Below, in pieces: positions 52,462 to 61,096 of a DNA stretch of 64,000 nt. The position numbers and the translations under genes were made by a program. Origin of the DNA: Jatrophihabitans_A lederbergiae (GTDB lineage: Bacteria; Actinomycetota; Actinomycetes; Mycobacteriales; Jatrophihabitantaceae). The notes beneath the pieces were generated by a model. That model did no database searches. It saw only the letters and a program-made list of their open reading frames with translations, and was not told the origin of the DNA. The stretch is taken from the NCBI RefSeq assembly GCF_031845305.1, contig NZ_JAVREH010000005.1:176905-240904 (forward strand), read 5' to 3'. The stretch's first letter is position 1; every line of letters starts with the position of its first letter.

Positions 52462-54774
52462 TCAGCCGAACAGCGCCGGCAGCGTCGAACTCCACGCCGT
52501 CCGCAGCTCTGCCAGCGGGATCCGGAACTGGTCCTGCACCTCGATCGCCGGCTCCAGCACGTCGAGCACGCCGATCCGCGCGGCGGGCAGGCCACGGGCG
52601 GTACACATGTCGGTGAAGCGAATCTCCTCAGACCGGGGCACGGCAACCACCGCACGCCCCGCAGACTCGGAGAACAGGAGCACGAACGGGTCGATGCCCT
52701 CGGGCACGACGACCCGGACCCCGGCGCCGCCGCGCAGGCAGGCCTCGGCCAGCGTGGTGAACAGTCCGCCGTCGGACAGGTCGTGTGCCGCGTCGATCAG
52801 CCCGTCCCGGGAGGCGTTGATGAGGATGTCGGCCAGCAAACGCTCGCGCTCCAGGTCCACCTTCGGCGGCGTGCCGCCGAGAAAACCGTGCTCGGTATGC
52901 GCCCACTCCGAGCCGCCGAACTCGTCGCGGGTGTCGCCGAGCAGGTAGAGCTGGGCACCGTCGCCGCGCAGGGCCATCGGGGTCCGGCGGGCCACGTCAT
53001 CGATGACGCCGAGCACACCGATCACCGGGGTGGGCAGGATCGGCGTCGCACCTGTCTGGTTGTAGAAGCTGACGTTGCCGCCGGTCACCGGAATGCCCAG
53101 CTGCTGGCAGCCGTCGGCGAGCCCGCGGACGGCCTCGGCGAACTGCCACATCACGCCGGGGTCCTCGGGCGAGCCGAAGTTCAGGCAGTTCGTGACGGCC
53201 AGCGGCCGGGCACCGGTGGTCGCCACATTGCGGTACGCCTCGGCCAGTGCCAGCTGCGCTCCGGCGTACGGGTCCAGGCGGGTGTAGCGGCCGTTGCCGT
53301 CGACCGACAGCGCCAGGCCGGCCGTGGACTCGGCGCCGCCGTGCTCGGCGCGCCAGCGCTCGTCACTGACCCGGATGAGCCCGGCGTCCTCGGGTTGGGC
53401 CAGCACCGTGTTGCCGAGCACGTACCGGTCGTACTGGTCGGTGACCCAGGTCTTGTCCGCCAGGTTCGGCGACGCGATCAGCCGCAGTGCGGTGGCCCGC
53501 AGCTCGTCGCCGTCCTCGGGCCGGGGCAGCTGCTGCCCAGTGTCGGCAATCAGCTCGTCCTGGTCGGCGGGTCGCTGGATCGGTCGCTCGTACACCGGTC
53601 CCTCGTGAGCGAGGGTGCGCGGCGGCACGTCGACGATCACGTCGCCGTGCCAGCGCATCACCAGCCGGCCGCTGTCATTCACCGTGCCGAGCACGGTGGC
53701 GTTGACGTCCCACTTCGCGCAGATGCTGAGAAAGGCGTCCAGGTTCTCGGGCGTGACGACCGCCATCATGCGTTCCTGGGACTCGCTCATCAGGATCTCT
53801 TCGGGCACCAGCGTCTCGTCACGCAGCGGGGCCAGGTCCAGGTCGACGTCCATGCCGCCGGTGCCGGCGGCCGCGAGCTCGGTGGTCGCACACGACAGCC
53901 CGGCGGCGCCGAGGTCCTGGATGCCGGTCACGAGGTCAGCGGCGAAGATCTCGAGGCAGCACTCGATGAGCACCTTCTCGGCGAACGGGTCACCGACCTG
54001 CGCGGCGGGCCGCTTGGCCGGCTTGGTGTCGTCGAAGGTGGCACTGGCCAGCACCGAGGCGCCACCGATGCCGTCACCGCCGGTGCGGGCACCGAACAGG
54101 ACGACCTTGCTGCCGAGGCCGTCGGCTTTGGCGAGCTTGATCTCGTCCGCCCGCAGGACCCCTACGCAGAGGGCGTTGACGAGCGGGTTGCCCAGGTAGG
54201 AGGGGTCGAACACCAGCTCGCCGCCGATGTTCGGCAGGCCAAGGCAGTTGCCGTACCCGCCGATGCCCGACACGACACCGGGCAGCACCCGCGCGGTGTC
54301 GGGGGCATCGGCCGCACCGAACCGGATGGCGTCCATCACCGCGACCGGACGGGCGCCCATGGTGAGGATGTCGCGGACGATACCCCCCACGCCCGTCGCC
54401 GCGCCCTGGTGAGGCTCGACGTAGGACGGATGGTTGTGGGACTCGATCTTGAAGGTGACCGCGAGCCCGCCGCCGATGTCCACCACGCCGGCGTTCTCAC
54501 CCATGCCGACCAGCAAAATGTCTTTCGCTTCAGCCGGAACCTTCTGGCCGAACTGCTTCAGGTGCACCTTGGACGACTTGTACGAGCAGTGCTCGGACCA
54601 CATCACCGAGTACATCGCCAGCTCCGAACTGGTGGGCCGCCGTCCCAGAATCTCTTTGATGCGGGCGTACTCGTCGTCGGCCACCCCGAGCTCTCGGTAG
54701 GGCTGGGCCTGGTCGGGGGTCTGGCCTGCCGCCTCGACCGTGTCCACGCCGAGCCGCCGGTCGATGGTGGTCAT
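52462..54774 (-). CDS. purL: phosphoribosylformylglycinamidine synthase subunit PurL
   Basis: 770 residues, the small type that works with PurQ and PurS. Signatures: MYSVMWSEHCSYKSSKVHLK with the catalytic His, VGMGENAGVVDIGGGLAVTF, KIESHNHPSYVEPHQGAATG and GGIVRDILTMGARPVAVMDA. ATG 54774 (MTTIDRRLGVDTVE) overlaps the purQ stop by four bases. The frame continues much further upstream only as antisense of other sequence. Confidence 0.97.
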   Translation of the reverse strand: MTTIDRRLGVDTVEAAGQTPDQAQPYRELGVADDEYARIKEILGRRPTSSELAMYSVMWSEHCSYKSSKVHLKQFGQKVPAEAKDILLVGMGENAGVVDIGGGLAVTFKIESHNHPSYVEPHQGAATGVGGIVRDILTMGARPVAVMDAIRFGAADAPDTARVLPGVVSGIGGYGNCLGLPNIGGELVFDPSYLGNPLVNALCVGVLRADEIKLAKADGLGSKVVLFGARTGGDGIGGASVLASATFDDTKPAKRPAAQVGDPFAEKVLIECCLEIFAADLVTGIQDLGAAGLSCATTELAAAGTGGMDVDLDLAPLRDETLVPEEILMSESQERMMAVVTPENLDAFLSICAKWDVNATVLGTVNDSGRLVMRWHGDVIVDVPPRTLAHEGPVYERPIQRPADQDELIADTGQQLPRPEDGDELRATALRLIASPNLADKTWVTDQYDRYVLGNTVLAQPEDAGLIRVSDERWRAEHGGAESTAGLALSVDGNGRYTRLDPYAGAQLALAEAYRNVATTGARPLAVTNCLNFGSPEDPGVMWQFAEAVRGLADGCQQLGIPVTGGNVSFYNQTGATPILPTPVIGVLGVIDDVARRTPMALRGDGAQLYLLGDTRDEFGGSEWAHTEHGFLGGTPPKVDLERERLLADILINASRDGLIDAAHDLSDGGLFTTLAEACLRGGAGVRVVVPEGIDPFVLLFSESAGRAVVAVPRSEEIRFTDMCTARGLPAARIGVLDVLEPAIEVQDQFRIPLAELRTAWSSTLPALFG

Positions 54775-55448
54775 ACCGCCACCAGGCTCTTGAGTACGGA
54801 GGTGAAGAAGCTCAGGCCGTCGGTGCTGGGGCCGGTCAGGTCCTCGACCGCGTGCTCGGGATGTGGCATCAGCCCGACGACGTTGCCGGCCACATTGCTG
54901 ATGCCCGCGATTCCCCGGTACGAGCCGTTCGGGTCGCCGTCGAGGTAGCGGGCGACGACCCGGCCCTGCCCCTCCAGTTCGTCCAGCGTGCGCTCGTCCG
55001 CGACGTAGCCACCCTCGCCGTTCTTCAGCGGGATCACGACCTGCTGGCCCTGCTCGAAGTCGCTGGTCCACACGGTGTCGGCACGCTCGATGCGCAGGCG
55101 CTGGTCACGGCACACGAACTTGCGCTCCTTGTTGCGAATCAGCGCCCCCGGCAGCAGGTGTGCCTCGCACAGCACCTGGAAGCCGTTGCAGATGCCGAGC
55201 ACCGGCATGCCGTGCCGGGCGCCGTCGATGATCGACTCCATGGCCGGTGCGAACCGGGCGATGGCGCCGCAGCGCAGGTAGTCGCCGTAAGAGAAGCCCC
55301 CGGGCAGGACGACGGCCTGGACGTCGGACAGCCACTTGTCGCCGTGCCACAGCGGGACGGGTTCAGCACCGGCCAGCCGGACGGCCCGCAGGGCGTCCTG
55401 ATCGTCGAGACTTCCGGGAAAGGTCACTACTCCGACTCTGACGCTCAC
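54771..55448 (-). CDS. purQ: phosphoribosylformylglycinamidine synthase subunit PurQ (glutaminase)
   Basis: 225 residues, class I glutamine amidotransferase. It begins MSVRVGVVTFPGSLDDQDAL. The nucleophile Cys is in PVLGICNGFQVLCEA, and the His-x-Glu is in VVGLMPHPEHAVEDL. It supplies ammonia to PurL, whose gene overlaps it by four bases; purS lies just before it. Confidence 0.97.
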   Translation of the reverse strand: MSVRVGVVTFPGSLDDQDALRAVRLAGAEPVPLWHGDKWLSDVQAVVLPGGFSYGDYLRCGAIARFAPAMESIIDGARHGMPVLGICNGFQVLCEAHLLPGALIRNKERKFVCRDQRLRIERADTVWTSDFEQGQQVVIPLKNGEGGYVADERTLDELEGQGRVVARYLDGDPNGSYRGIAGISNVAGNVVGLMPHPEHAVEDLTGPSTDGLSFFTSVLKSLVAV

Positions 55449-55501
55449 CCCCCTAGATTACCGGGCTGGGAACGGTGCACCGCGCCGTCGGTTCGCCGCG
55501 C

Positions 55502-55732
55502 TCAGCGGTGGATCGTGAAGTCCTCGATGACCGGATTCGCGAGCAGGGTGTCGGCCAGCGTGGTGAGCGTCTGGTCGTCCAGGCCGTCCTCGACGTCCAG
55601 TTCGAAGTGCTTGCCCTGGCGAACCGACGTGACCCCCTCGATCCCGAGGCGGCCGAGCGCGCCCAGGATCGCCTGCCCCTGCGGGTCGAGGATCTCGGGC
55701 TTCATCACTACGTCGACAACCACGCGGGCCAC
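55502..55732 (-). CDS. purS: phosphoribosylformylglycinamidine synthase subunit PurS
   Basis: 76 residues from GTG 55732 (VARVVVDVVMKPEILDPQGQ), with the further signatures LGRLGIEGVTSVRQGKHFEL and DTLLANPVIEDFTI. PurS bridges PurL and PurQ. AAGGAG stands upstream, and the adjacent GTG at 55735 is equally possible; the frame open to 55789 adds non-family residues. It is the first gene of the purSQL run. Confidence 0.95.
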   Translation of the reverse strand: MARVVVDVVMKPEILDPQGQAILGALGRLGIEGVTSVRQGKHFELDVEDGLDDQTLTTLADTLLANPVIEDFTIHR

Positions 55733-55808
55733 CACATCGCTCCTTATTGATCCACCCGACGCCGTCACCAGATGACGCCGCCGGATCACGTCACCGGATG
55801 CGGCAAGC

Positions 55809-56285
55809 CTAGCGTCCGGGCGTGCGCTGCCCCGGGCCGATCCGGTCGTTGCGCAGGTGCTCGTACACGACCGAGGTACGGACGTCCGCGATCTCGGCCC
55901 GCTCGGTGAGCTTGTCGATGACGAAGGCGTAGAGGCTGTCGTTGTCGGGCACGGCCACGTGGATCAGGAAGTCCTCGGTCCCCGAGGTGACGAATACGCC
56001 GAGGGTGTCGGGCAGTGCGCATACCCAGGTCCGGAATGCCTCGATCACCCGACGCGACGGCGGACGTATCCGGACGGCGATGAGAGCCTGCACCGGGCGG
56101 CCGATCGAGGGCAGGTCGACATCGAGCAACGCGCCTTTGATGACACCGCGGTCGCGCAGCGCCCGGGTCCGGTCCAGGGCAGTGGTCGGCGCGATGCCGA
56201 CCGAGGCGGCGATGTCGCGATTGCTGCGGCGCGCATCGACCTGCAGTTCCCGCAGGATTCTCGTATCAAGTTCGTCCAGGCTCAC
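55809..56285 (-). CDS. Lrp/AsnC family transcriptional regulator
   Basis: 158 residues. The HTH is LDELDTRILRELQVDARRSN, then RDIAASVGIAPTTALDRTRA, and the RAM effector domain follows (VQALIAVRIRPP, then LPDTLGVFVTSGTEDFLIHV). GTG 56285 is preferred because ACAGGAGG precedes it by six bases; ATG 56312 lies upstream of that site. It is divergent from the DUF2000 gene, a common pairing, and likely controls it. An amino acid effector is expected for the family. Confidence 0.88.
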   Translation of the reverse strand: MSLDELDTRILRELQVDARRSNRDIAASVGIAPTTALDRTRALRDRGVIKGALLDVDLPSIGRPVQALIAVRIRPPSRRVIEAFRTWVCALPDTLGVFVTSGTEDFLIHVAVPDNDSLYAFVIDKLTERAEIADVRTSVVYEHLRNDRIGPGQRTPGR

Positions 56286-56390
56286 CGAAACCTCCTGTCG
56301 ACCGTATGTCATACGGATTGCGACCGCCGTACCGTCTCTTGCCCTAGCTTAGAGCGCGACAGCCGACCAGTCGACGAATGAGGAAGTTCC

Positions 56391-56870
56391 TTGAGCGAGT
56401 CACAACCCGGTCCCGTGGGGTTCCAGCCGGACGAGATCAACACAGCCGAACCGACCCGCTCAACGCGATTGAAGTGGGTGCTCGTGGTCGATAGCGACCT
56501 GCCGTCGGGCCTGGCCGTAAACGCCGCCGCGTGCGTGGCAGCGGCGACCGGGTCAGCCGTTACGGGGCTGCTCGGCCCGGATGCGGTGGATACCGCCGGC
56601 TCCAGGCACCCCGGGCTGCCGTGGGCCGGCTGCTCGGTCCTCGGTGCCACCAGTGCGCAACTGACGGAGTTGCGCGGCAAAGCCGCTGACACCCTCGCCG
56701 TGTACGTCGCCGATATGCCTGCCTACGCCCAGAGCACCCGGGTCTATGACGAGTACCTGGAGCAGCTGGCGCGCACGTCCCACGAAGAGCTTCGGTATTA
56801 CGCGATAAGCATCGTGGGTCCGCGCAACCGGGTCGACAAGCTGGTCAAGAAGCTCTCCCTGCTCGCCTGA
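56391..56870 (+). CDS. DUF2000 domain protein
   Basis: 159 residues from TTG 56391, preceded by GAGGAAG. Core: KWVLVVDSDLPSGLAVNAAA, then CVAAATGSAVTGLLGPDAVD, and later YAISIVGPRNRVDKLVKKLS. This is the DUF2000 family with a peptidyl-tRNA hydrolase-like fold, of unknown function. It is divergent from an Lrp/AsnC regulator, its usual neighbour, which suggests a link to amino-acid metabolism. Confidence 0.82.
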   Translation: MSESQPGPVGFQPDEINTAEPTRSTRLKWVLVVDSDLPSGLAVNAAACVAAATGSAVTGLLGPDAVDTAGSRHPGLPWAGCSVLGATSAQLTELRGKAADTLAVYVADMPAYAQSTRVYDEYLEQLARTSHEELRYYAISIVGPRNRVDKLVKKLSLLA

Positions 56871-56915
56871 CGTGCGGCCAGTGGCTGTCGGCGCCGGTCC
56901 GAGCGAGAAGGCCGG

Positions 56916-57446
56916 TCAGCGGCCAGGGGAGAGGTCGTCGCGGAACAGCGCCATCAGCACCAGGTCTTCGTAGCGGCCACCGGACCAGACGTGCTCTCGC
57001 TGCCGGCCCTCCTCGACGAAGCCCACCGCCCGGTAGGAGCGGATCGCCCGCTCGTTGCTGCCGTGGGTCTCGAGCCAGATCTTGCGCAGGTTGTGCATCC
57101 GGAAGCCGTAGTCGACCAGCAGCGTCATCGCTTCACGGCCGTACCCGCGGCCCAAGTAGTCGTGATCACCGATGCCGATCCCGACCTCGCCGGTGCCGTT
57201 GCGCTGGTCGATGTGGAATAGGCCGCAGTCGCCGATGAACAGCCCGGCTGCCTCGATGGCGAACGTGAGGTTGCTCTTGTCCTTGAGCAGGTTGTCGAAG
57301 AACTCGGTGACCGTGGCCAGGGTGCGCGGCCGTGGCGGGTCGCCGCCGCCGAGCAGTTCCACGTCGATGTCGTTCTTGAATTCGGTGAGCCGGGGATAGT
57401 CCTCGGGGTTTATCGCTCGCAGCGTCACCAGCTTGCCGACGATCAT
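56916..57446 (-). CDS. GNAT family N-acetyltransferase (RimJ/RimL type)
   Basis: 176 residues. It begins MIVGKLVTLRAINPEDYPRL. The acetyl-CoA loop is GIGDHDYLGRGYGREAMTLL, followed by RKIWLETHGSNERAIRSYRA and VGFVEEGRQREHVW. This is the Rim-type GNAT layout; the substrate may be a protein N-terminus or a small molecule. It is 13 bases downstream of the purC start side and transcribed in the same direction as purC. Confidence 0.87.
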   Translation of the reverse strand: MIVGKLVTLRAINPEDYPRLTEFKNDIDVELLGGGDPPRPRTLATVTEFFDNLLKDKSNLTFAIEAAGLFIGDCGLFHIDQRNGTGEVGIGIGDHDYLGRGYGREAMTLLVDYGFRMHNLRKIWLETHGSNERAIRSYRAVGFVEEGRQREHVWSGGRYEDLVLMALFRDDLSPGR

Positions 57447-57459
57447 CGTCGCTCCCTAC

Positions 57460-58404
57460 TCAGCGGCTCGCCGGCGCTTTCGGCCCGAGCCAGTCGTCGA
57501 ACCGTAGTCCGGTGAGCAGCTCATATGCATCCAAATAACGCTGGCGGGTCGCCGCGACGACCTCCTTGGGCAGCGGCGGCAGGGGCCGCTCCGAGGCGCG
57601 GTTCCAGCCCGAGGCCGGCGAGGTCAACCAGTCCCGCACGTACTGCTTGTCGTAGCTGGGCTGGGGGTGTCCGGGCTCCCACTGATCAGCCGGCCAGAAC
57701 CGTGAGGAGTCAGGGGTCAGCACCTCGTCGCCGAGCAGCAGCTCACCGGTGCAGGGATGCCGGCCGAACTCGAACTTGGTGTCGGCGAGCAGCAGACCCC
57801 GGGCGCGGGCGATGTCGCGGGCTCGTGCGTAGATCTGCAGGGTCAGGTCCCGCAGCTGCTCGGCAGTCTTGCGACCGGCCTGCCGCACGACTGCCTCGTA
57901 GCTGACGTTCTCGTCGTGCTGGCCGACCTCGGCCTTGGAGGCCGGCGTGAAGATCGGCTCCGGCAGTTCGTCGCCGTCGCGCAGTCCCGCGGGGAGCGCG
58001 ATGCCACAGACCGCGCCGGTGTCGCGATACTCCAGCAACCCGCCACCGGTGAGGTACCCGCGGGCAACCGCCTCGACCGCGATCATGTCGAGCTTGGTGC
58101 ACAGCATCGCCCGGCCCCGCCAGGCATCGGGAATGCTGTCATCGTCGTAGCTGACCAGGTGGTTGTCGATCTCGTCGGCCAGCTGCTGGAACCACCACAC
58201 CGTCATCGCGGTGAGGATCCGGCCCTTGTCCGGAATGGCGGTCGGCAGAATGAAGTCGTACGCCGAGATCCGGTCACTGGCCACCATCAGCAGGTGCCCG
58301 GTGTCGGTGGTGTAGAGGTCACGCACCTTGCCGGAATGCAGGTGGGCCAGGCCGGCGGCCTCGAGGTCGGCGGCGGACGGGCTCTCAGGCGAGGTCACCG
58401 CCAA
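57460..58404 (-). CDS. purC: phosphoribosylaminoimidazole-succinocarboxamide synthase (SAICAR synthetase)
   Basis: 314 residues, full length. Signatures: GLAHLHSGKVRDLYTTDTGH, LLMVASDRISAYDFILPTAI, PDKGRILTAMTVWWFQQLAD and LLADTKFEFGRHPCTGELLL. It joins aspartate to CAIR in purine synthesis, completing with purSQL, purF and purM six purine genes in this stretch. Confidence 0.97.
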   Translation of the reverse strand: MAVTSPESPSAADLEAAGLAHLHSGKVRDLYTTDTGHLLMVASDRISAYDFILPTAIPDKGRILTAMTVWWFQQLADEIDNHLVSYDDDSIPDAWRGRAMLCTKLDMIAVEAVARGYLTGGGLLEYRDTGAVCGIALPAGLRDGDELPEPIFTPASKAEVGQHDENVSYEAVVRQAGRKTAEQLRDLTLQIYARARDIARARGLLLADTKFEFGRHPCTGELLLGDEVLTPDSSRFWPADQWEPGHPQPSYDKQYVRDWLTSPASGWNRASERPLPPLPKEVVAATRQRYLDAYELLTGLRFDDWLGPKAPASR

Positions 58405-58512
58405 ATCTTGTCACGTGGCGATCCGGCGTCCTCAACTCGGACGTACACCCACACCGCAAGTAGACAATTCTCGAGCGTCGCCACGCGAACCGTCACAGAC
58501 AGCGTAAGCACT

Positions 58513-58590
58513 GATCCAGACGCTGGCCTGCGAGCCCGGTTGCGCGAGTACGCCAAGGCGCATCCGCGGTGCGGGCTCCGTCGGACCTGA
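58513..58590 (+). pseudogene. scrap of an IS3-family transposase
   Basis: The frame reads DPDAGLRARLREYAKAHPRC, then GLRRT and a stop. IS3-family OrfB transposases have an LRxxAxxHPRxGYRR segment before the DDE core, and this piece matches it. No other part of the element is visible. It ends where the yraN remnant begins. The match is short, so confidence is moderate. Confidence 0.4.
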
Positions 58591-58706
58591 AAGACGCAGT
58601 AGGACGCTTCGGCGAGGCCATCGCCGCGCGTTTCCTGGTGGATTCCGGTTACCAGCTTCTCGACCGCAACTCCGCCCAGCTCCATCACCTGCAAGCGGCG
58701 TTCTGA
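58569..58706 (+). pseudogene. internally deleted yraN (UPF0102) remnant
   Basis: The ORF encodes VRAPSDLKDAVGRFGEAIAA, then RFLVDSGYQLLDRN, the normal N-terminus of the UPF0102/YraN putative nuclease. It then jumps to HHLQAAF, which resembles the usual C-terminal end of the family. About 75 central residues, with the nuclease site, are missing, in frame. Its stop codon overlaps the ATG of the comM remnant (TGATG), keeping the natural coupling. Not functional. Confidence 0.7.
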
Positions 58707-58768
58707 TGGGCCTGGCACGAACCCTGTCGATCGCGTTGAGCGGGGTGTCAGGGCGATTGATTAGCTGA
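58706..58768 (+). pseudogene. 5' stub of comM/yifB (Mg-chelatase-like ATPase)
   Basis: Twenty codons, MGLARTLSIALSGVSGRLIS, match the start of the actinobacterial YifB/ComM family (MGLARTLSVALxGVxGxxVxVE). A stop follows at once, and the remaining 480 or so residues are absent. It directly follows the yraN remnant, the normal actinobacterial gene order. Its end overlaps the 3' end of the lipoprotein gene on the other strand. Confidence 0.7.
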
Positions 58769-59231
58769 TCGCGCCACCCCGCTCGACGACGGCCACCTTC
58801 CAGTAGACGTCAGAGGGAGCATCGATCACCAGCAGCTTTGGATGACGATCCGTGATCTTCAGTAACGGCAGGTCACCGGATGAGACCACGTTCGTGGCGC
58901 ACGGACTCTCGGCCCACACCACGCCGTCGATGATGACCTTGAGGATGCCCTTGCCGTCGCAGGTCCACCGCACGATCAGGTGCGTCGCGTTGAGCGGCAA
59001 CAGCGTCAGCGGAAACGTGGTGCCGCCCCTGCCGGGACCGCCTGCGAGTGGCACGTCGCTGATCCCGTTCTGCGAACTGGGCTCACGCAGTAGCTGGTAC
59101 GGGCTGATGGTGGCCGGGGCCGACTTGACCGCCGTGTCGTCGATCTTGGTTACCGTGGGGCGACCGGCGTGACTTGCACACCCGGTCAACGCGACCGCGA
59201 GGACGGCGGCTGCAACTACGACGCGCATCAT
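58761..59231 (-). CDS. lipoprotein of unknown function
   Basis: 156 residues. MMRVVVAAAVLAVALTGCAS is a lipoprotein signal with lipobox LTGC. The mature part (ISPYQLLREPSSQNGISDVP and so on) has no domain I recognise; two Cys (TCDG and SPCAT) may form a disulfide. ATG 59231 overlaps the stop of the secreted-protein gene by four bases, so the two were once coupled. Codon use is less strictly GC-rich than in the neighbours to the left. Confidence 0.65.
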   Translation of the reverse strand: MMRVVVAAAVLAVALTGCASHAGRPTVTKIDDTAVKSAPATISPYQLLREPSSQNGISDVPLAGGPGRGGTTFPLTLLPLNATHLIVRWTCDGKGILKVIIDGVVWAESPCATNVVSSGDLPLLKITDRHPKLLVIDAPSDVYWKVAVVERGGAIS

Positions 59232-59817
59232 GAGTACCCGTAGTTGAAGCCCTTGCCCGACAGTCGTGGACTGACGGCCCGTCCGTTGATCACGGTCCAG
59301 GTACACCCGGCGTAGTGGCCGTAGGACCAGTAGTAGTGGATAGCCCAGTTGCCCCACTCCAGCCAGCCCAAGCGACCGGCCGCTGGTTGCCAAGTCGTTC
59401 CCAGCGTGGTGCCAGCCGCGACCGACATCTGGATGCTGGCGCTGATGTCCGCGTGGGCCGAGGCGACGATGCCACTGGCGGACACACCCACGGTGGTGGT
59501 GAAGACCGAGGTTGTGGTGTCGGTGTTGGTGACGGAGACCGAGAGGGTCATCGGTCCCATGCCGGTGGTCTTCCGAGACGGGTCGCCGAGCCAGGTGGTT
59601 ACCGGACTCCACGAGGTGTAGGTCGGGTCGGGTGAGCACGTGTCCGGGAGACAGGTGTCGGACCGCCGACCGGAGGAAGCGCATCGCCCTCTGCCGACTG
59701 GATGGTGAAGGGCTGGCTGGCGCTGGGGCCGACGTCCGCATTCGCTGACGCGGCGGCAACGAGCAGGCTTGCGCCAGCCGCTATCACCCCGCATAGCGTG
59801 AGCATTCTTCGGATCAT
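59228..59817 (-). pseudogene. secreted protein gene split by a frameshift
   Basis: From ATG 59817 a clear signal peptide is read: MIRRMLTLCGVIAAGASLLV then AAASANADVG (cleavage after ANA). This frame runs on into low-complexity sequence and stops at 59599. A second frame, ending at 59228, holds a plausible mature domain: DTCLPDTCSPDPTYTSWSPV, then a Thr/Ser-rich stretch, then YYWSYGHYAGCTWTVINGRA. The two must join by a frameshift around 59640-59700. It is either a real disruption or a sequencing error. No family recognised. Confidence 0.6.
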
Positions 59818-60004
59818 GTCTAATTCCTTCGGTTGCCGCCAAACCCCCGGTGAGCGTCAAACCGAAGTGTGGACGTATGTGCGGTTTTTCGCAAGACCAA
59901 ACGTAAAAACTGGACGTTTCGTTGGTGTGCGCAAAGTGCCACTATCTAGATATACGAGCCCGCTCAACGACGCGCGTGTCGCCACGGGTCGATCGGTACG
60001 CGGC

Positions 60005-60976
60005 TTACGGCGCGTCCGTCCTCGTCGAGCAGCCGACCGTGGAGCTTGGTGATGCCAGGATCAAGGCGCGTTGCACGACGCGAACCACGCCTCCGTAACG
60101 ACGTCGCAACTCGCTGAGCAAGACCTCGAGATGGTCCGGTTCGCGCAAGTTGACGATCCACACCAGATTGGTGTCTCCGATTGTTGCGGCGGCGAATCGT
60201 GTTTCCGGCCACTCACCGAGACCAGCACCGATCTCGCGCAACGACTCATCTGCAACTTGCAATCTCACCACTGCCGCGAGCGGCCACCCAGCCTTGGGAC
60301 GAGCAACTTCGGCACGGAACGCCAGGAGCTCGCGTCGCATCATCCGCTCCATGCGCCTGCGGACCGACTGCGGTGGCACTGCCAGATCTCGGGCAAGATG
60401 GGCGAAGCCCCGCCGTGCATCCCCTCCCAACGCAGAGAAGAGCGCCTCGTCTTCCGGACTGATGGCTGCCACCCGCAAAGGACGCGACGACCGTTCCCGC
60501 AACGTGGCTACCTGGCTTTGGTTGAGAATCGTCAGGCGCCAACTCGGCCCCCCATAGACCTCCGTATAGGCATGCGATCGCACGTGGACAACGTCGAGTG
60601 GATCGATGTGCTGAGTCATCAATCGCGACAGCGCATGGTGGTCGGGAGCCACCGCCAAGGCATATAGGTCGTAATCCCCGAGGACCCGACCCACGGTCAT
60701 GACCTGTGGGACCCGGTGCAGGGCATCGCGCGTCGTTGCAAGCTCGCCACGCTTGCAAACCACCTCGAGAAAGACCCCCTTGAACGCCGCAGAGCCTGGC
60801 ATGGCCTCTGTCCAGGCAAGGCCATGCGCCTTCAAGTAGCTCCACCGTCTGGCCAAAGTGTGGGGTGATAGCTGGAGAGCCTCGCCGATGCTCGTCCAGG
60901 ACGCGCGTGCATTGACCTGCAACGCATCCACCAGCGCCAAGTCATTCTCCGTGATGGTGAACGTTTCCTGGCTCAC
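60005..60976 (-). CDS. Lrp/AsnC-type regulator with two repeated units
   Basis: 323 residues from GTG 60976 (VSQETFTITENDLALVDALQ), with GGGGACC upstream. Unit one has an HTH (LQVNARASWTSIGEALQLSP, then HTLARRWSYLKAHG) and a RAM-like part (VGRVLGDYDLYALAVAPDHH). Unit two repeats the pattern: LFSALGGDARRGFAHLARDL, then AVPPQSVRRRMERM, then a second effector part. It is divergent from an N-acyl-amino-acid deacylase-like gene 121 bases away, so it likely controls that catabolic run in response to an amino acid or derivative. Confidence 0.82.
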   Translation of the reverse strand: MSQETFTITENDLALVDALQVNARASWTSIGEALQLSPHTLARRWSYLKAHGLAWTEAMPGSAAFKGVFLEVVCKRGELATTRDALHRVPQVMTVGRVLGDYDLYALAVAPDHHALSRLMTQHIDPLDVVHVRSHAYTEVYGGPSWRLTILNQSQVATLRERSSRPLRVAAISPEDEALFSALGGDARRGFAHLARDLAVPPQSVRRRMERMMRRELLAFRAEVARPKAGWPLAAVVRLQVADESLREIGAGLGEWPETRFAAATIGDTNLVWIVNLREPDHLEVLLSELRRRYGGVVRVVQRALILASPSSTVGCSTRTDAP

Positions 60977-61096
60977 AGCCGGTCCCCTTGTCTGATCCGG
61001 TCTGACCGTAGCTGATTGCACATCGATTCTGTGCATTCGGCTGCAACTGCGTTCGGCCGCTGCAATCTAGGAGGCATCACGTGAGGAGGTCATGAA

